DNA of 60,000 nucleotides from Selaginella moellendorffii (lineage: Eukaryota > Streptophyta > Lycopodiopsida > Selaginellales > Selaginellaceae), in NCBI RefSeq assembly GCF_000143415.4, contig NW_003314382.1, positions 305,755 to 365,754 of the forward strand, given 5' to 3'. Below, piece by piece: positions 44,101-54,725 of the stretch. A model generated the notes under the pieces. The model saw nothing but the letters and a program-made list of their open reading frames with translations. It was not told the origin of the DNA and ran no database searches. Made by a program: the position numbers and the translations under genes. The first letter of the stretch is position 1, and each line of letters begins with the position of its first letter.

Positions 44101-45434
44101 CATGTGCTGAAAGAGAAATTCTTGGATTGATGGACCATCCGTTCCTCCCGACACTATATGCTTCTTTTCAGGTTTGCCAGTGCTTTCTGAGTTTTGAACA
44201 TACAGCATTTTGCTTTCTAAATTGACTTTTTCCCTGCAGACTGCGACTCACGTTTGCTTAGTGACAGACTTTTGTCCTGGAGGGGAACTCTTTCTTCAGA
44301 TGGAGAAACAACCACTAAAATGTTTTGCAGAAGAAGTAGTAAGGTGGCAGCTGAACGTTTTCCTTTTGTTCATTTTTTCACTCCTTTTCACTTTTTTGGA
44401 GCAGATTTTATGCCGCAGAAGTCTTGGTTGCCTTGGAGTATCTTCATTGCCTGGGTGTGTTTATAAACCGTGCTGCCTTGCTGCATACTTACTAAATTCG
44501 TTGATAGTGCAGGCGTTGTCTATCGAGATCTCAAACCGGAAAACGTTCTAGTCCAAGCGAACGGACATTTGTGTTTGACGGACTTTGATCTTTCTTTGCT
44601 ATCTACAACAAAACCACAGGTCTGGTGGTGTTTTCTCTACAATCCTTTTCACCTCAGCGTTGTTTCCAGCTGATACGTCCAGTGCTTCCGTCGGGGAAAA
44701 GGAAGCCAAAGATACCGCCGCCGCCAGCGTTTGTAGCCGAGCCTTTAGCACGATCCAACTCTTTTGTGGGAACAGAGGAGTATATTGCCCCTGTAAGAAC
44801 TGTAATTTTCCTGTCTTGACTTGTTAGTTTTTATATTTCTTTCTTGTCCCAGGAAATCATCAAAGGCGCAGGCCATGGAAGTGCCGTAGATTGGTGGGCT
44901 TTCGGTAAAGCAGCATTTTCTCTCGTTTGTTATAGCTTCTTTCTGACTTCCCTGTTTTCTAAGGCATACTAGTGTACGAGATGTTATTTGGACGAACACC
45001 ATTCCGGGGAAAGAACAGGCAAAAAACTTTCGAGAACGTGTTACAAAAGGATCTCGTCTTTCCGAGCAGTAAACCCGTGCGTGTGTTTTCTTTTTCAAGT
45101 TTTTTTTTCGCTTAAAAAGCACAAAGTTTTCGCTCTGCAGGTTAGTCTACAAGCGAAGCAACTCATACGATCGCTGCTCCAACGTGATCCCTCCAAGAGA
45201 CTAGGAGGTTTAAACGGAGCATACGAAATCAAGCGACATCCTTTCTTCACCGGTATCAACTGGCCTCTCATACGCTGCATGGTTTGTTTCTTCCTTCGCC
45301 TTGAAAAATCGAAGAAGAACTAACTGGGTTTGATTCTATAGCCGGCACCAGAGCTCGACACTCCAATCCAATTCATTAACAAAAACGCAGAACCAGCGGC
45401 CACCAAAGATGAGAACTACGCTGACGTTTTCTAG
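41163..45434 (+). CDS. PHOT: Phototropin (LOV1-LOV2-AGC VIII kinase), 22 coding exons
   Basis: Exons: 41163-41968, 42037-42219, 42279-42370, 42426-42654, 42712-42922, 42969-43039, 43095-43201, 43254-43303, 43367-43471, 43534-43593, 43676-43765, 43823-43899, 43960-44044, 44091-44171, 44240-44343, 44405-44454, 44513-44619, 44670-44792, 44853-44904, 44964-45076, 45141-45281, 45342-45434. The total is 3030 nt, in frame: 1009 residues plus TAG. Both LOV domains carry the flavin-adduct cysteine in GRNCRFLQG. The kinase has [30 protein letters not shown] and DFD in place of DFG, the AGC VIII mark. This is the blue-light receptor for phototropism, chloroplast movement and stomatal opening, at the plasma membrane. 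Intron 8 (43304-43366) has a GC donor. Assignment to PHOT1 or PHOT2 is not attempted. Confidence 0.96.
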
Positions 45435-45517
45435 GAGGCCAAGGTATTGTTGTCATATGGTTTTGGGATTTCCTTGTTTCTCTTCTAGCGATTTCATGAG
45501 ATCAAAACCAAGGTTGT

Positions 45518-47230
45518 ATGAGAGATAGAGCTTTGGTAACAGTAGCAGACTACGTCCAAGCCTTGAAAGCCGCCTCTCGATCCAGGGATGCTACCAAGTG
45601 CAAGAAACTCCACAAATGGATCGTGGAGAGCGAGCACCGCAGCAATGGGCTCCTAGGCAATCACCTCATCGAGGCATACATCCAATGCGGCAGGGTGGAA
45701 GCAGCGCAGTCAGTGTTTGATGGGATCGCCAGTCCAGACAAGTTCTCCTGGGGCATCCTCTTCCACGCTTACGCTCGCAATGGGCATCACGCCGAGGCCA
45801 AGCACGTCTTCGATCGAATGCCCGCGCGATGGATCGTGTCGTGGACCGCGATGCTGCAGTCACTCACCCACAACCGGCACTTGGATGCTTCGATGCTTTT
45901 CTTCGAGAGAATGCCGTCAAGGAACGTTATATCTTTCACCACTATGCTGGCAGCGCTCCAGAGATCCGGGGAACTCGGTCGAGCCAGCGCCCTCTTTGCC
46001 GAGATGCCGGAAAGAGATGTTTGGGTGTGGACTATCATGTTTCAAGCAAATGCCCAGCAGGGGCATTTGGATGAATCAAAGCGGATGTTCGATGCGATGC
46101 CGCTTTGGAGCATTGTTTCGTGGGGGGCGATGATCGCTGTGTTTGTGCAGCACAGAAAAATGGATGAAGCCAGCGATTTGTTTCAAGGCATGCCAGAGAG
46201 AGACCTCGTCACTAGCAACAATGTGATCGCGGGATATGCCGCAACCGGGAATCTGGACTGCGCTAGATTCCTATACGAAAAGATGCCGGCATGGGACGTT
46301 TGTACATACGCCTCCATCTTCGATGCATACGCCCAAAACGGCCATACGAACGCTGCCAGGAAGATTTTTATCGACTTCCCGCAAAGAGATTCGGTACTAT
46401 GGACCAGCCTGTTATCGGCCTATGCCCGACAAGGGAATCTCCACGAGGTAGATGTAATCCTCTTAAAGATGCCGCAGAGATGCGTCATATCTTTGACGGC
46501 GGCATTGACCGCTCACGCACAGTCAACAAAAGTCAGCGCCTCGAAGGGCTTGTTTGACGAGATGCAAACGCGGGATATCCTGCCCTGGAATCTCTTGCTG
46601 ATGGCCTATGCCCAGAATGGGCATCTTGGCAAGTTGGAGAGCGTCTACGCAAAGATGCCCGAGCACAATGTCTTTAGCTCTACGTGCATGGTGGGAGCAT
46701 ATGCTCAGACAGGGAATCTAGAACAGGCAAAGACAAACTTTGTGAGAATCCCGGCAGAGAACACAGTCGCATGGACGACGCTCCTCGTCGGCTGTGCGCA
46801 CACCGCTGCATGGCAAGAGGCGCTGGAGATCTTCAAGGCCATGAACTGCGATGGTATACCGCCCGACGACGTCACATTCCTGGGAGTTCTCACGGCTTGC
46901 AGCTACGTCGGTCGGCCCGAGGAAGGAAGGAGCCGGTTCCTGTCGATGATCCAAGACCACGGAATACCGCCGGCTCTCAAGCACTACCACTGCATCCTGG
47001 ATATCCTGGGCCGGGCCGGGAGACTGGAAGAGGCCGAGGAGCTCGTCCATACCATGCCTTTCGAGCCGGACGACGTTGCGTGGACGATTCTGCTTGGAAC
47101 TTCGAGAGTTCACTCGGACCTCGATGTTGCCACCCGAGCAGCGGACGAACTTGGCACGGCAGCGAGCAGCGCACCGCATTTGCTGCTCCTCAAAGCGTAC
47201 GCGCAGAGACAAGTGGAGGCGCTCTTATGA
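45518..47230 (+). CDS. PPR protein of 31-residue S-type repeats, E-like tail, no DYW
   Basis: Intronless, 570 residues. The N-terminal region (ADYVQALKAASRSRDATKCK, LHKWI) is the usual start of plant PLS-class proteins. About eleven repeats follow with strict 31-residue spacing (MPARWIVSWTAMLQSL, MPERDVWVWTIMFQANAQ, MPAWDVCTYASIFDAYAQN). The C-terminal part (LKHYHCILDILGRAGRLEEA ... DDVAWTILLG) ends in a truncated E motif. No clear transit peptide is seen, although an organellar RNA-binding role is expected from the family. The ATG lies only 83 bp after the phototropin stop, so its promoter must overlap the phototropin 3' end, and its stop is 111 bp from the convergent mS34 stop. Confidence 0.92.
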   Translation: MRDRALVTVADYVQALKAASRSRDATKCKKLHKWIVESEHRSNGLLGNHLIEAYIQCGRVEAAQSVFDGIASPDKFSWGILFHAYARNGHHAEAKHVFDRMPARWIVSWTAMLQSLTHNRHLDASMLFFERMPSRNVISFTTMLAALQRSGELGRASALFAEMPERDVWVWTIMFQANAQQGHLDESKRMFDAMPLWSIVSWGAMIAVFVQHRKMDEASDLFQGMPERDLVTSNNVIAGYAATGNLDCARFLYEKMPAWDVCTYASIFDAYAQNGHTNAARKIFIDFPQRDSVLWTSLLSAYARQGNLHEVDVILLKMPQRCVISLTAALTAHAQSTKVSASKGLFDEMQTRDILPWNLLLMAYAQNGHLGKLESVYAKMPEHNVFSSTCMVGAYAQTGNLEQAKTNFVRIPAENTVAWTTLLVGCAHTAAWQEALEIFKAMNCDGIPPDDVTFLGVLTACSYVGRPEEGRSRFLSMIQDHGIPPALKHYHCILDILGRAGRLEEAEELVHTMPFEPDDVAWTILLGTSRVHSDLDVATRAADELGTAASSAPHLLLLKAYAQRQVEALL

Positions 47231-47341
47231 TCTACAGAGAAGATGTTTAGACAAGTCTGGAAGAAAACTCCGAGCACAATCAAAACAATGTCTACAAAAC
47301 TTGCCTTGTGTGTCGCTGCTCGAGACTTCCATCGGGAACTT

Positions 47342-48069
47342 TCAAGCTGTGACCGGTGGTGGCGGATCGCTACCTTCTTGCCCAGGCTCGGCCTGTGTTT
47401 CTGGTTCTTTCTTCTTTGCTGCTACTGCCGCGGCCCTTCTTAACTTGTACTTGGCTAGAGCTCCCTTCTTCTTCTTCAAGTCTCGGGTAGTGGGCTCCTT
47501 GACGAGTTTCTTCCAAGGTACTCGTTCCGGTGGAGGCTTTTCAATCACTCTCCAGTTTCGCTTGTTCGAGCCACTCATCCTCATCACTCCAGTCTTTAAA
47601 ACTCCTGGAAAAAGAAGACTTAGATCAAGAAAAGCCAGGGCTTGTGCATACCGTTCTCGTGAAACATCCCCCAAGCTTTCCCGTGGTTCAAGCTCTGGAT
47701 AGAAGAAGAGCACACACAGAGAAGCTACATTCGTCGAATCTTCCTAGAGCTTACCTTGTAGAGATTGATCCTAGTGAGAACAAAGTAACGATCCCTCCTC
47801 CAAGTTTTCTTCTGGAACTTCATCCCCATTCCCCAGTCAGGCAGCCCGGCCAGGATATCAAACAAGTTCTTGCGAGGCCCCGCGGAGAGCTTGCTTCCAT
47901 CGCCAGGCCGTGGCGATGGAGGATCTCGGCGCTTGAAATCCGGATTCTTCTTCCCCTTACCTCCATGCTTGACGGATTTCACCAGGCACCGCGTCGATCC
48001 AGGCAGCGGATCCCTCTGCAAGACAATGGAGGCGGCCTTCTTCCTCGCCAGGAACATCGCCATCGCCAT
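47342..48069 (-). CDS. Mitochondrial ribosomal small-subunit protein mS34 (MRPS34-like)
   Basis: Three exons: 47755-48069, 47652-47694, 47342-47604. The total is 621 nt, in frame: 206 residues plus TGA. The signature is NLFDILAGLPDWGMGMKF, then YFVLTRINLYK, joined by splicing to LNHGKAWGMF. Human MRPS34 has the same order (LPLFGLGRLVTRKSW, YWRLTRV, HGKAWG). The C-terminal 60 residues are Lys/Ala/Pro-rich (DLKKKKGALAKYKLRRAAAV). The N-terminus (MAMAMFLARKKAASIVLQRD) is short and basic, suitable for mitochondrial import. The second intron (47605-47651) is only 47 nt. The gene is convergent with the PPR gene and head-to-head with the PPR pseudogene. Confidence 0.82.
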
Positions 48070-48135
48070 GGCCTAAAAACCCTAAACCTCGCTCTTGGAT
48101 TGGAGAAATTTCTTGTGTATGCTTGGGCATCGCCA

Positions 48136-49902
48136 ATGCCATTCCCTGGGCAGATTTCCAGCCACGTATCGCGAAGAGATCGCGCCGACGCCGTGAGAGG
48201 ATGCGTGGATCTGGCAGTCGCGAGGAGGATCCACGCCCGCATTTCCTCGCACGGCGATCCTTCCAGCGACACTCGCCTCTCCAATTTCCTCATCGACATG
48301 TACACGCGATGCGGCAGCCTGGACGACGCTCTTCCACGCCATGGAAATTCCCAATCTTTTTCTCTTGGAACATCGTCGTCAAGAGCTTCGTGCGCAGCGG
48401 GCATCTGGAAGAAGCGAGGAGCGCGTTCGATCGAATGCCGGCGCGTAACGTGGTCTCCTTCAAAGCCATGATCGCGGCGCATTCGCAGAGCGGGCATCTG
48501 GAAGAAGCCATCCGGATCTTTGATCTGATGCTGGAGAGAGACGAAGTCACCGGAAATTCAATGATCACGGCCTATGCCGCGAGCGGCGAGACCAAGCGAT
48601 CCAAAAATATCTTCCACGACATAGAAACTAGAACCCTAATCTCATACAACGCTCTCATAACAGCATATACCCGAAACCGGCATCTTGTCGAGGCAAAGAT
48701 TGCGTTTGACAGGATGCCCGAGAGAACCATTATTACATGGACTGGAATGCTATCAGCGCACTCATAAACTGATATTTTCAAAGTGCTAAGGTAGTTTTCA
48801 AAGAGATGCCCGAGCAAAACATAGTCGCATGGAAGGCAATGATTACAGAAATTGCCCAAATTGGGTATTTTGAATAAGCGAGGGTTGTCTTTGACAAAAT
48901 GCCCTTCTGGGATCACTTTAGCTGGAATGCTGTAATCACTGCATATGCAGAGAAGGGTTTTACTCGTGAAGCGCAAAAAATGTTTTCGAGAATGCTACAG
49001 CATGAATTTGTCTCGTGGAATGCGCTCATTTCAGCAAATACCAAGCTTGGGAATCTGGATGAAGCCAAGCGATTGTTTGAATCGATGCCGGTGAGGAACA
49101 CCTGGAATCTCATGCTTTTGGCGTATGCGCAGGGATCCAAGCTCAGAGAAGCGAAGGTTATGTTCGATGGAATGCCCGGGTGGGATCTCCCATCATGGTT
49201 ATCGCCTACTCAAACAGCTCCAAGCTCGAGGAGGCTCGATTCTTCTTCGACAATCTCCCGCAGCAAAACGAGGTTGCGTGGACTTCCATGATCCACGGCT
49301 ACGTTTCCAACAGCCAGGTCGAGGAAGCCCAGATCCTCTTCTCCCGAATTCTGGTGCGCGATTCCATCTGCTGGACTGCGATGATCGAGGCCTACGCTCA
49401 AAACGACGCACATGCCGCGCGGGCGATGTTCGATCGAATGCCCGAGCGCCACAACGTTGTCGCATGGACAGCGATGATCCAGGCCTACGCTCTCACTGGG
49501 AATTTCTTTCACGCTTCGATCCTCTACCAGGACATGGTCTTGGAAGGAATGGCTCCCGACCGGATCGCATTCACTGGAATCCGCATCTCATGCAGCTACG
49601 CGGGGCTCCTCGCCAAATCGCGAGCCTATTTCGTGTGGCTCGCCCCGATCGTGGAGCACTACTACTGCATGATCGATGTTTTTGGGCGATCCGGGATGCT
49701 AGAGGAGGCCGAGGAGCTCATCGACACGATGCCGTTCCATCCCAAGGAGATCGCCTGGACGACGCTGCTCGGCGCCTCGTGTCGATTCAGGGAAAGTCCG
49801 GGCTTTATGAGATTGGATTCGAGAAGCCCGGCGGCTTACGTCCAGCGTGATCACTGGCCGAATCGATCAAGAGAAATTAACTCACACCTTGTTGACTTAT
49901 AA
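48136..49902 (+). pseudogene. PPR pseudogene with frameshifts and stops
   Basis: A PLS-class PPR gene can be followed through three frames. The start (RADAVRGCVDLAVARRIHAR ... FLIDMYTRCGSLDDA) lies in one frame to about 48335. A small deletion then shifts to a second frame (FHAMEIPNLFSWNIVVKSFV ...) up to TGA-type loss of frame at 48765-48767. Repeats resume (MPEQNIVAWKAMI) with TAA at 48875-48877, and a further shift near 49185 leads to the C-terminal frame (HYYCMIDVFGRSGMLEEAEE, EIAWTTLLGAS). Repeats are of 31-residue S type. At least four lesions make it non-functional unless the sequence has errors. Its start is only 66 bp from the mS34 start on the other strand. Confidence 0.85.
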
Positions 49903-49953
49903 GTTTAAAGTTTTGCTCGTGCTCCACATTTGAAGGCTGCCTCTTCGATCTAA

Positions 49954-50478
49954 GGCTGTCACGAAATTTTCCATCATACTGGATCACCTGTTATTCCGTC
50001 AAACACAGACAAGCGGGACAATGAGCGGATTGCGTTTTCGAGAGGGAGAATCCTTCAGCCGCTTGACTACGAATATGAACTTGTTGATCAGGTGAGTGCT
50101 ACCGTTAAGAGCTTTGGAGTCACAGAGGAGGATCTAATTGGCGTGCGTAACTGGTACAATTCCAAAGCATCCAGGGTAACAATTAATACACAGGCTGTGT
50201 TGTCAGTGGTGATGGCATTTTTCTCTGCTGCTGCTGCTCACATTCGAATCGCAAGGCGACTTTGCTACCACAATGCACGTCAAATCAGTGATCGAATGCA
50301 AAGGGTGGCAGAGGGCATTGGTCATCCTGTGGTCTCGGCCGCGTTGTTTTCCGCTCCCCTGGGCTGCTCAACCTTAGAAACAATGAAGAATAGAAAAGGG
50401 ACGAAGTTACTTGAGCTTTCCCATGGCCATAGCCACTTATCCTATGTAGTTGGACAAGGTCCCAAGGCCAGAGTCTGA
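49954..50478 (+). other. Unrecognised open frame of about 175 codons
   Basis: The frame is open from just after TAA at 49951-49953 to TGA at 50476-50478, with gene-like codon use (IAFSRGRILQPLDYEYELVD, TEEDLIGVRNWYNSKASRV, ARRLCYHNARQISDRMQRVA). There is no ATG near its start and no family I recognise. A possible donor (CAG/GTGAGT) at 50091 would interrupt it. It may be an exon, or a gene fragment like the neighbouring pseudogenes. Confidence 0.3.
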
Positions 50479-50529
50479 GAGAGAGAGCCTCCATTCCCTG
50501 CGAGCTGCTGCAACGATTGCTTGAGGTTG

Positions 50530-51001
50530 CAAATTCCCAGCAGCCGGTGTTGTTGTCTCTCATCTTCACATTTGCCAGGGAACGGCGCTTCTCTGCCGTG
50601 AAGTCCAGCCGCTGCATGAGAATGACAAAAATCAAACACTGAAGCTAGCACAAAAGGAAAAAAAAAAAAAAAAAAAAAAAAACTCTTACCCAGAAGTTCG
50701 TGAGAACGTTCCGGCCTTGGTTGATCGCGATCCTCATCATTCTGCAAGTATGCCACTGACGCTTCGAAAACCATCAGAGGCAATCTACAAGCACAGGAAC
50801 AAATCGAATTAAATCAAGTTCAGTAGAAAAAGCTACACAAACACACGTTTGTTCCCTGTATTCTCGTCGTCTTTCCGATCTGTTGAAAGACATCATACCA
50901 ATCCTTCTTCGAGAAATGGTCGACACTGAGGAAATCAAGCAATCAGATTGACGCAAAACGCTGGCTAGAATTTATAAAACTTACATCTTGCCTCCCTCCT
51001 G
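50530..51001 (-). pseudogene. Cytosolic ribosomal protein eS1 (RPS3a) pseudogene with introns retained
   Basis: Recognisable eS1 pieces in order: GGK-IVDHFSKKDWYDV, QIGKTTRIQGTN, then after an intron IASDG, VFEASVAYLQNDED, GRNVLTNFW, and after another intron DFTAEKRRSL. In true eS1 these are VDPFSKKDWYDV, GKTLVTRTQGT, IASDGLKGRVFEV, LQNDE, NVLTNFWGMDFT. Introns at 50926-50984, 50785-50846 and 50612-50689 keep good GT/AG ends, so this is a genomic duplicate and not a retrocopy. Frameshifts after IASDG and after LQNDED, loss of the N-terminus, and loss of everything after about 90 residues show it is dead. A 27-base poly-A run lies in the last intron. Confidence 0.8.
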
Positions 51002-51223
51002 CGAGAACGAGCACACGTACCAGAAAGCCGGCACCTCGCCATTACGCTAGATCAGCATTGTGACCGAATGCGGATCCCAGCATTGCCGCATCAGCCTCTC
51101 TCATGGCGCCACTGCCAGCATTGACGCCATCTTGGGCTCCTAGCTCCATAGAATAGGGCGAAGTAGAAGTGGAATTTTTCAAAATTCCACTTTAAAAATA
51201 TTTACAGGATACCGTTTCATCTT

Positions 51224-51345
51224 CAGGAGATCGCCTGGACGACGCTGCCCGGCGCCTCGTGTCAATTCAAGAGCTCTGACCATCGAGCTCATTGGATTCT
51301 TACGTCCTCCTTTCGAGCGTGCCGATTCGATCGTGAGAAATAGAA
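51224..51345 (+). pseudogene. Duplicated 3' scrap of the PPR pseudogene
   Basis: The stretch aggagatcgcctggacgacg plus about 25 further bases nearly repeats 49746-49790 (EIAWTTLLGAS in the PPR C-terminus). Weaker matches follow down to about 51345 (ttggattc, cttacgtcc, gattcgatc). About 120 bp of the PPR 3' end was copied 1.5 kb downstream. Confidence 0.7.
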
Positions 51346-52149
51346 GTACGGGCAAGTTTCCGGGGGCATTATTAAGAGAGATCCCCTGACCTTGTCTACG
51401 CGTCAACGATCTCTGTCCAAGAGATGATCTTCAACATCCCGGACTTCAGAGGCATTTGCATTAATCTTGATGTTCAGTCCGGTTGCCTCAATTACTTCAA
51501 CATTTCTGAGAACCATTTGCCGCAACAGTTGACAATAAAAAATCACGGTATTTGGATTTTGCGATTGTGCATATTTCCTAGCGGTCGCCATCAGCAGACA
51601 AGATTTGAACATGGAAGCACGGATCAAGAAATCCTCATGGTATAAACGTTTTTGACACTGTACCATTCTTTGCGCCGACCGTACACAGACACATCACCTT
51701 TGCATTTGTTAGAATACACCAAGTGGCCATTCCATTCCGCGGCGAAATAGTCCAAGAGATGACATTCCTGCCCGGAATTAGTCATCAAAAGAGAGAGTAC
51801 ACCCCCAGTGGTCGCAATTCTCACACGCAGAGATGACGTACTGGCGCGTCTTGGACCATCCCTGGCCACTGAGATGTACGTAAGCGAAATGGGCCACGTT
51901 TGACAATGACCAGCGCGCTGCTCACCTACTCCAGGAGGCATCGTGACCGTCGGATGCCATCACACCTCTCAGTCAACTAAGGCAGACGTGGCGTGTCGCC
52001 ATTGGCAACTGTACGCATCGTGCTATAAAGCCCTACCAGCTCGGACTGGCAAAACTCGGCATTTCGCTCGCCAGCGCGGCAAATGCTTTCTAGACCTAAA
52101 TCTGGAGCATATTCTCCAGCACCCAAGGAGCATCTTTAACCTCCAAGAC
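51346..52149. other. Spacer and 5' region of arogenate dehydratase; unassigned frames
   Basis: Short frames with balanced composition exist on the minus strand (51403-51666 and 51624-51941) but none has a motif I recognise or an ATG-started, spliceable structure. The last part (about 51943-52149) is open in the arogenate dehydratase frame without an ATG and is probably 5' UTR. Confidence 0.35.
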
Positions 52150-53589
52150 ATGGCTGCCCGATACTCGTTGGGGATGTCGTCGATCGAGAGCGCGTTCATC
52201 AAGCGCTCGCTGGATCCAGAGAATGTGAGTTCCTCTCCTTCCAATTGCTCCTCGATCCTTGGCGAGGCGAAGAAGAACCTCATCGTCACAGCGGCAGCGT
52301 CGCCAAACGGTATGGCCTCGTCCAAGCCGATCACCAACTCCTCGGGCGCGCAATGGCAGAGCGCTTGCGCGGTGGTGTCCAGCCAGTGGGCGGCGCAGAT
52401 CGAGAAGGAATCGAGCAGCAATGGCAGCACTGACAGTGGGCACAGCCGCAAATCGACCACGCCCAGCAGCACCTCCTCCTCCTCCATCACCATCCAGGAC
52501 GCGCGGCGCGGATCCGCATTCCGCGAGACGTTCAAGGATCTGGTCACGCTCCCGCGGCCGCTGTCCATCCAGGATCTCGCCATGCCGCCGGCGCACGGCT
52601 CCCAGCTTCGCGTCGCGTACCAGGGCGTCCCGGGGGCGTACAGCGAGTCCGCGGCATCCAAGGCCTACCCGGGCTGCGACCCCGTCCCCTGCGAGCAATT
52701 CGAGGCGGCGTTCCAGGCCGTGGAGCTCTGGATCGCGGACCGCGCGGTACTGCCCATTGAGAACTCCTTGGGCGGTAGCATCCACCGGAACTACGACCTC
52801 CTGCTGCGTCACCGGCTGCACATCGTGGGGGAGGTGCAGCTGGCGGTACACCACTGCCTGCTGGCGGTACCGGGCGTACGGAAGGAGGAGCTCCACCGCG
52901 TGATCAGCCACCCCCAGGCGCTGGCTCAGTGCGAGAACACGCTTACCCGGCTGGGCGTGGCGCGGGAGTCCGTGGAGGATACCGCCGGTGCCGCGCAGCT
53001 CATCGCCCAGAACCCGCTGGCGATGCGCGACACCGGGGCGGTGGCCTCCTCCCGCGCCGCCGAGCTGTACGGGCTGGACGTGCTCGAGGAGGACATCCAG
53101 GACGAGGAGGGCAACATGACGCGGTTCCTCATGCTGGCGCGCGAGCCCATCATACCGCGGACGGACCGCCCGTTCAAGACGAGCGTCGTGTTTGGGCTCG
53201 AGGAGGAGTCCGCCGGCTCGCTGTTCAAGGCGCTGTCCGCGTTTGCGCTGCGCGGCATCAATCTCACCAAGATCGAGAGCCGGCCGCAGAGGAAGCGGCC
53301 GCTGCGCGTGGTGGACGATAGCAACCACGGCACCGCCAAGTACTTTGAGTATCTCTTCTACATCGATCTCGAGGCGTCCATGGCGGATCCGCGGGCACAG
53401 AACGCGCTTGGCCAACTCCAGGAGTTTGCGAGCTTCCTCCGGGTGCTCGGGAGCTATCCCATGGACATGACGCCGGTGTCCAAGACCGTGCCGTGCGACA
53501 CAGACGAGGAGCTCGGGGAGGTGGCGGCGGCGGCGGTGGAGCGTCCGTCGCGGGCGGTGAACGGTGCGTGCAACGGCGCTGCCGCGTGA
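52150..53589 (+). CDS. ADT: Arogenate/prephenate dehydratase, plastid, with ACT domain
   Basis: Intronless, 479 residues. ATG 52150 is the first in-frame ATG. Residues 1-150 are Ser-rich and low-complexity, an unusually long plastid transit and linker region. The catalytic PDT domain starts at [17 protein letters not shown], includes [19 protein letters not shown] and HPQALAQCE, and the essential [10 protein letters not shown]. The ACT regulatory domain follows ([20 protein letters not shown] ... [11 protein letters not shown]), where ESRP binds phenylalanine for feedback control. The enzyme decarboxylates and dehydrates arogenate (or prephenate) in the last step of Phe synthesis, feeding lignin and flavonoids. 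GC content is much higher than the neighbours. Substrate preference cannot be read safely from sequence alone. Confidence 0.95.
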   Translation: MAARYSLGMSSIESAFIKRSLDPENVSSSPSNCSSILGEAKKNLIVTAAASPNGMASSKPITNSSGAQWQSACAVVSSQWAAQIEKESSSNGSTDSGHSRKSTTPSSTSSSSITIQDARRGSAFRETFKDLVTLPRPLSIQDLAMPPAHGSQLRVAYQGVPGAYSESAASKAYPGCDPVPCEQFEAAFQAVELWIADRAVLPIENSLGGSIHRNYDLLLRHRLHIVGEVQLAVHHCLLAVPGVRKEELHRVISHPQALAQCENTLTRLGVARESVEDTAGAAQLIAQNPLAMRDTGAVASSRAAELYGLDVLEEDIQDEEGNMTRFLMLAREPIIPRTDRPFKTSVVFGLEEESAGSLFKALSAFALRGINLTKIESRPQRKRPLRVVDDSNHGTAKYFEYLFYIDLEASMADPRAQNALGQLQEFASFLRVLGSYPMDMTPVSKTVPCDTDEELGEVAAAAVERPSRAVNGACNGAAA

Positions 53590-54690
53590 TTCTTTCTTCT
53601 TTCCAGACTGTAAGATTGGAATTTCATGGAAAGCAGAAAGAGCGACAGAACACACCAAGAGCGTTGTTTCCAAGTGGTGATTTTCTTGTGGGATTCCACT
53701 GCCAGAATAAGATAGATATTTTTTTGCGCAGCCATGCATGAAGGCTTGGTGAGCTCGGTAGGTGCACGTGAGTGTAAAGAGGTCACCATAAGGTTAAGAA
53801 ACCTGTACATTGCTTAGTTGACAGTCAATTTCTAATTTTTATGTATATGTGAACTTAGTAAGAAAATATCACATTAGTTTATGGAAAAAAAGAAAAGATA
53901 ATAAATCAGGTAAAGTTGAAAGTCTAATTAATAAATATATACATATATATATAAGGTATATTATATAATCTCAGAATACCTTTATAAAATTTAACACAAA
54001 TGTAAATACATTAAAACTAAAATTAGTATAGAGTAGTGCATCCTAAAAACAAAAATGTTAAAAAAAATTTAAAAAACTTATATAGAATAGAATAAAATTT
54101 CAAAATCATCACTAAATATATTTTAATGATCTTTTATTACTATAACCTCTTAAAAGAAATAAATAATTACGTTTAAAAATAAAATAAACCTCTATAAATT
54201 CTTGTCTTCAAATGATCCTATATATTAAATTACATAAATATATTAAATTTTTGGGTAAATGCAAAATATTTGTTAGAATATCAATATTTCTTTACTATTA
54301 TCATTACATTCAATTAATCTAAGCCTAATGTACAATACATATGTACTTTTTGCATTAATTTTTATTAATAAAGTTTTGGCATTCATAAATTTAGATGTAG
54401 AGTAAGACTATTTTCTGTTCTTAAAGTAATTACTTTTTCAACAATACAAATAAATAAAAATTCTTATTTTGTAACATCATTTGATCATTTAAACTTTTAA
54501 ATGTTAGTGGTGGCATAGTATCTTTAAAGATTCTCACTCTTTTAAATAGTAAAATTACCTTTTTATTTATTTGTATATTGTTTTATTAACAATTAAACTT
54601 TTACTGTTTAAATTTATTTGCTAATAGATTCTATTAGCATTATAATTTTTATATTTACTTTTAAATTTTTATAAATTATTTTTTATTGAA

Positions 54691-54725
<35 letters not shown>

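Noticed and set aside
47530-48471. 313-codon plus-strand frame starting inside mS34
   Set aside because: The first two thirds are antisense to mS34 exons; only the end (from 48136) is the start of the PPR pseudogene.
52096-53739. 547-codon minus-strand open frame overlapping arogenate dehydratase
   Set aside because: A shadow frame caused by the very high GC third positions of the dehydratase gene; Arg/His/Leu-rich without any domain.
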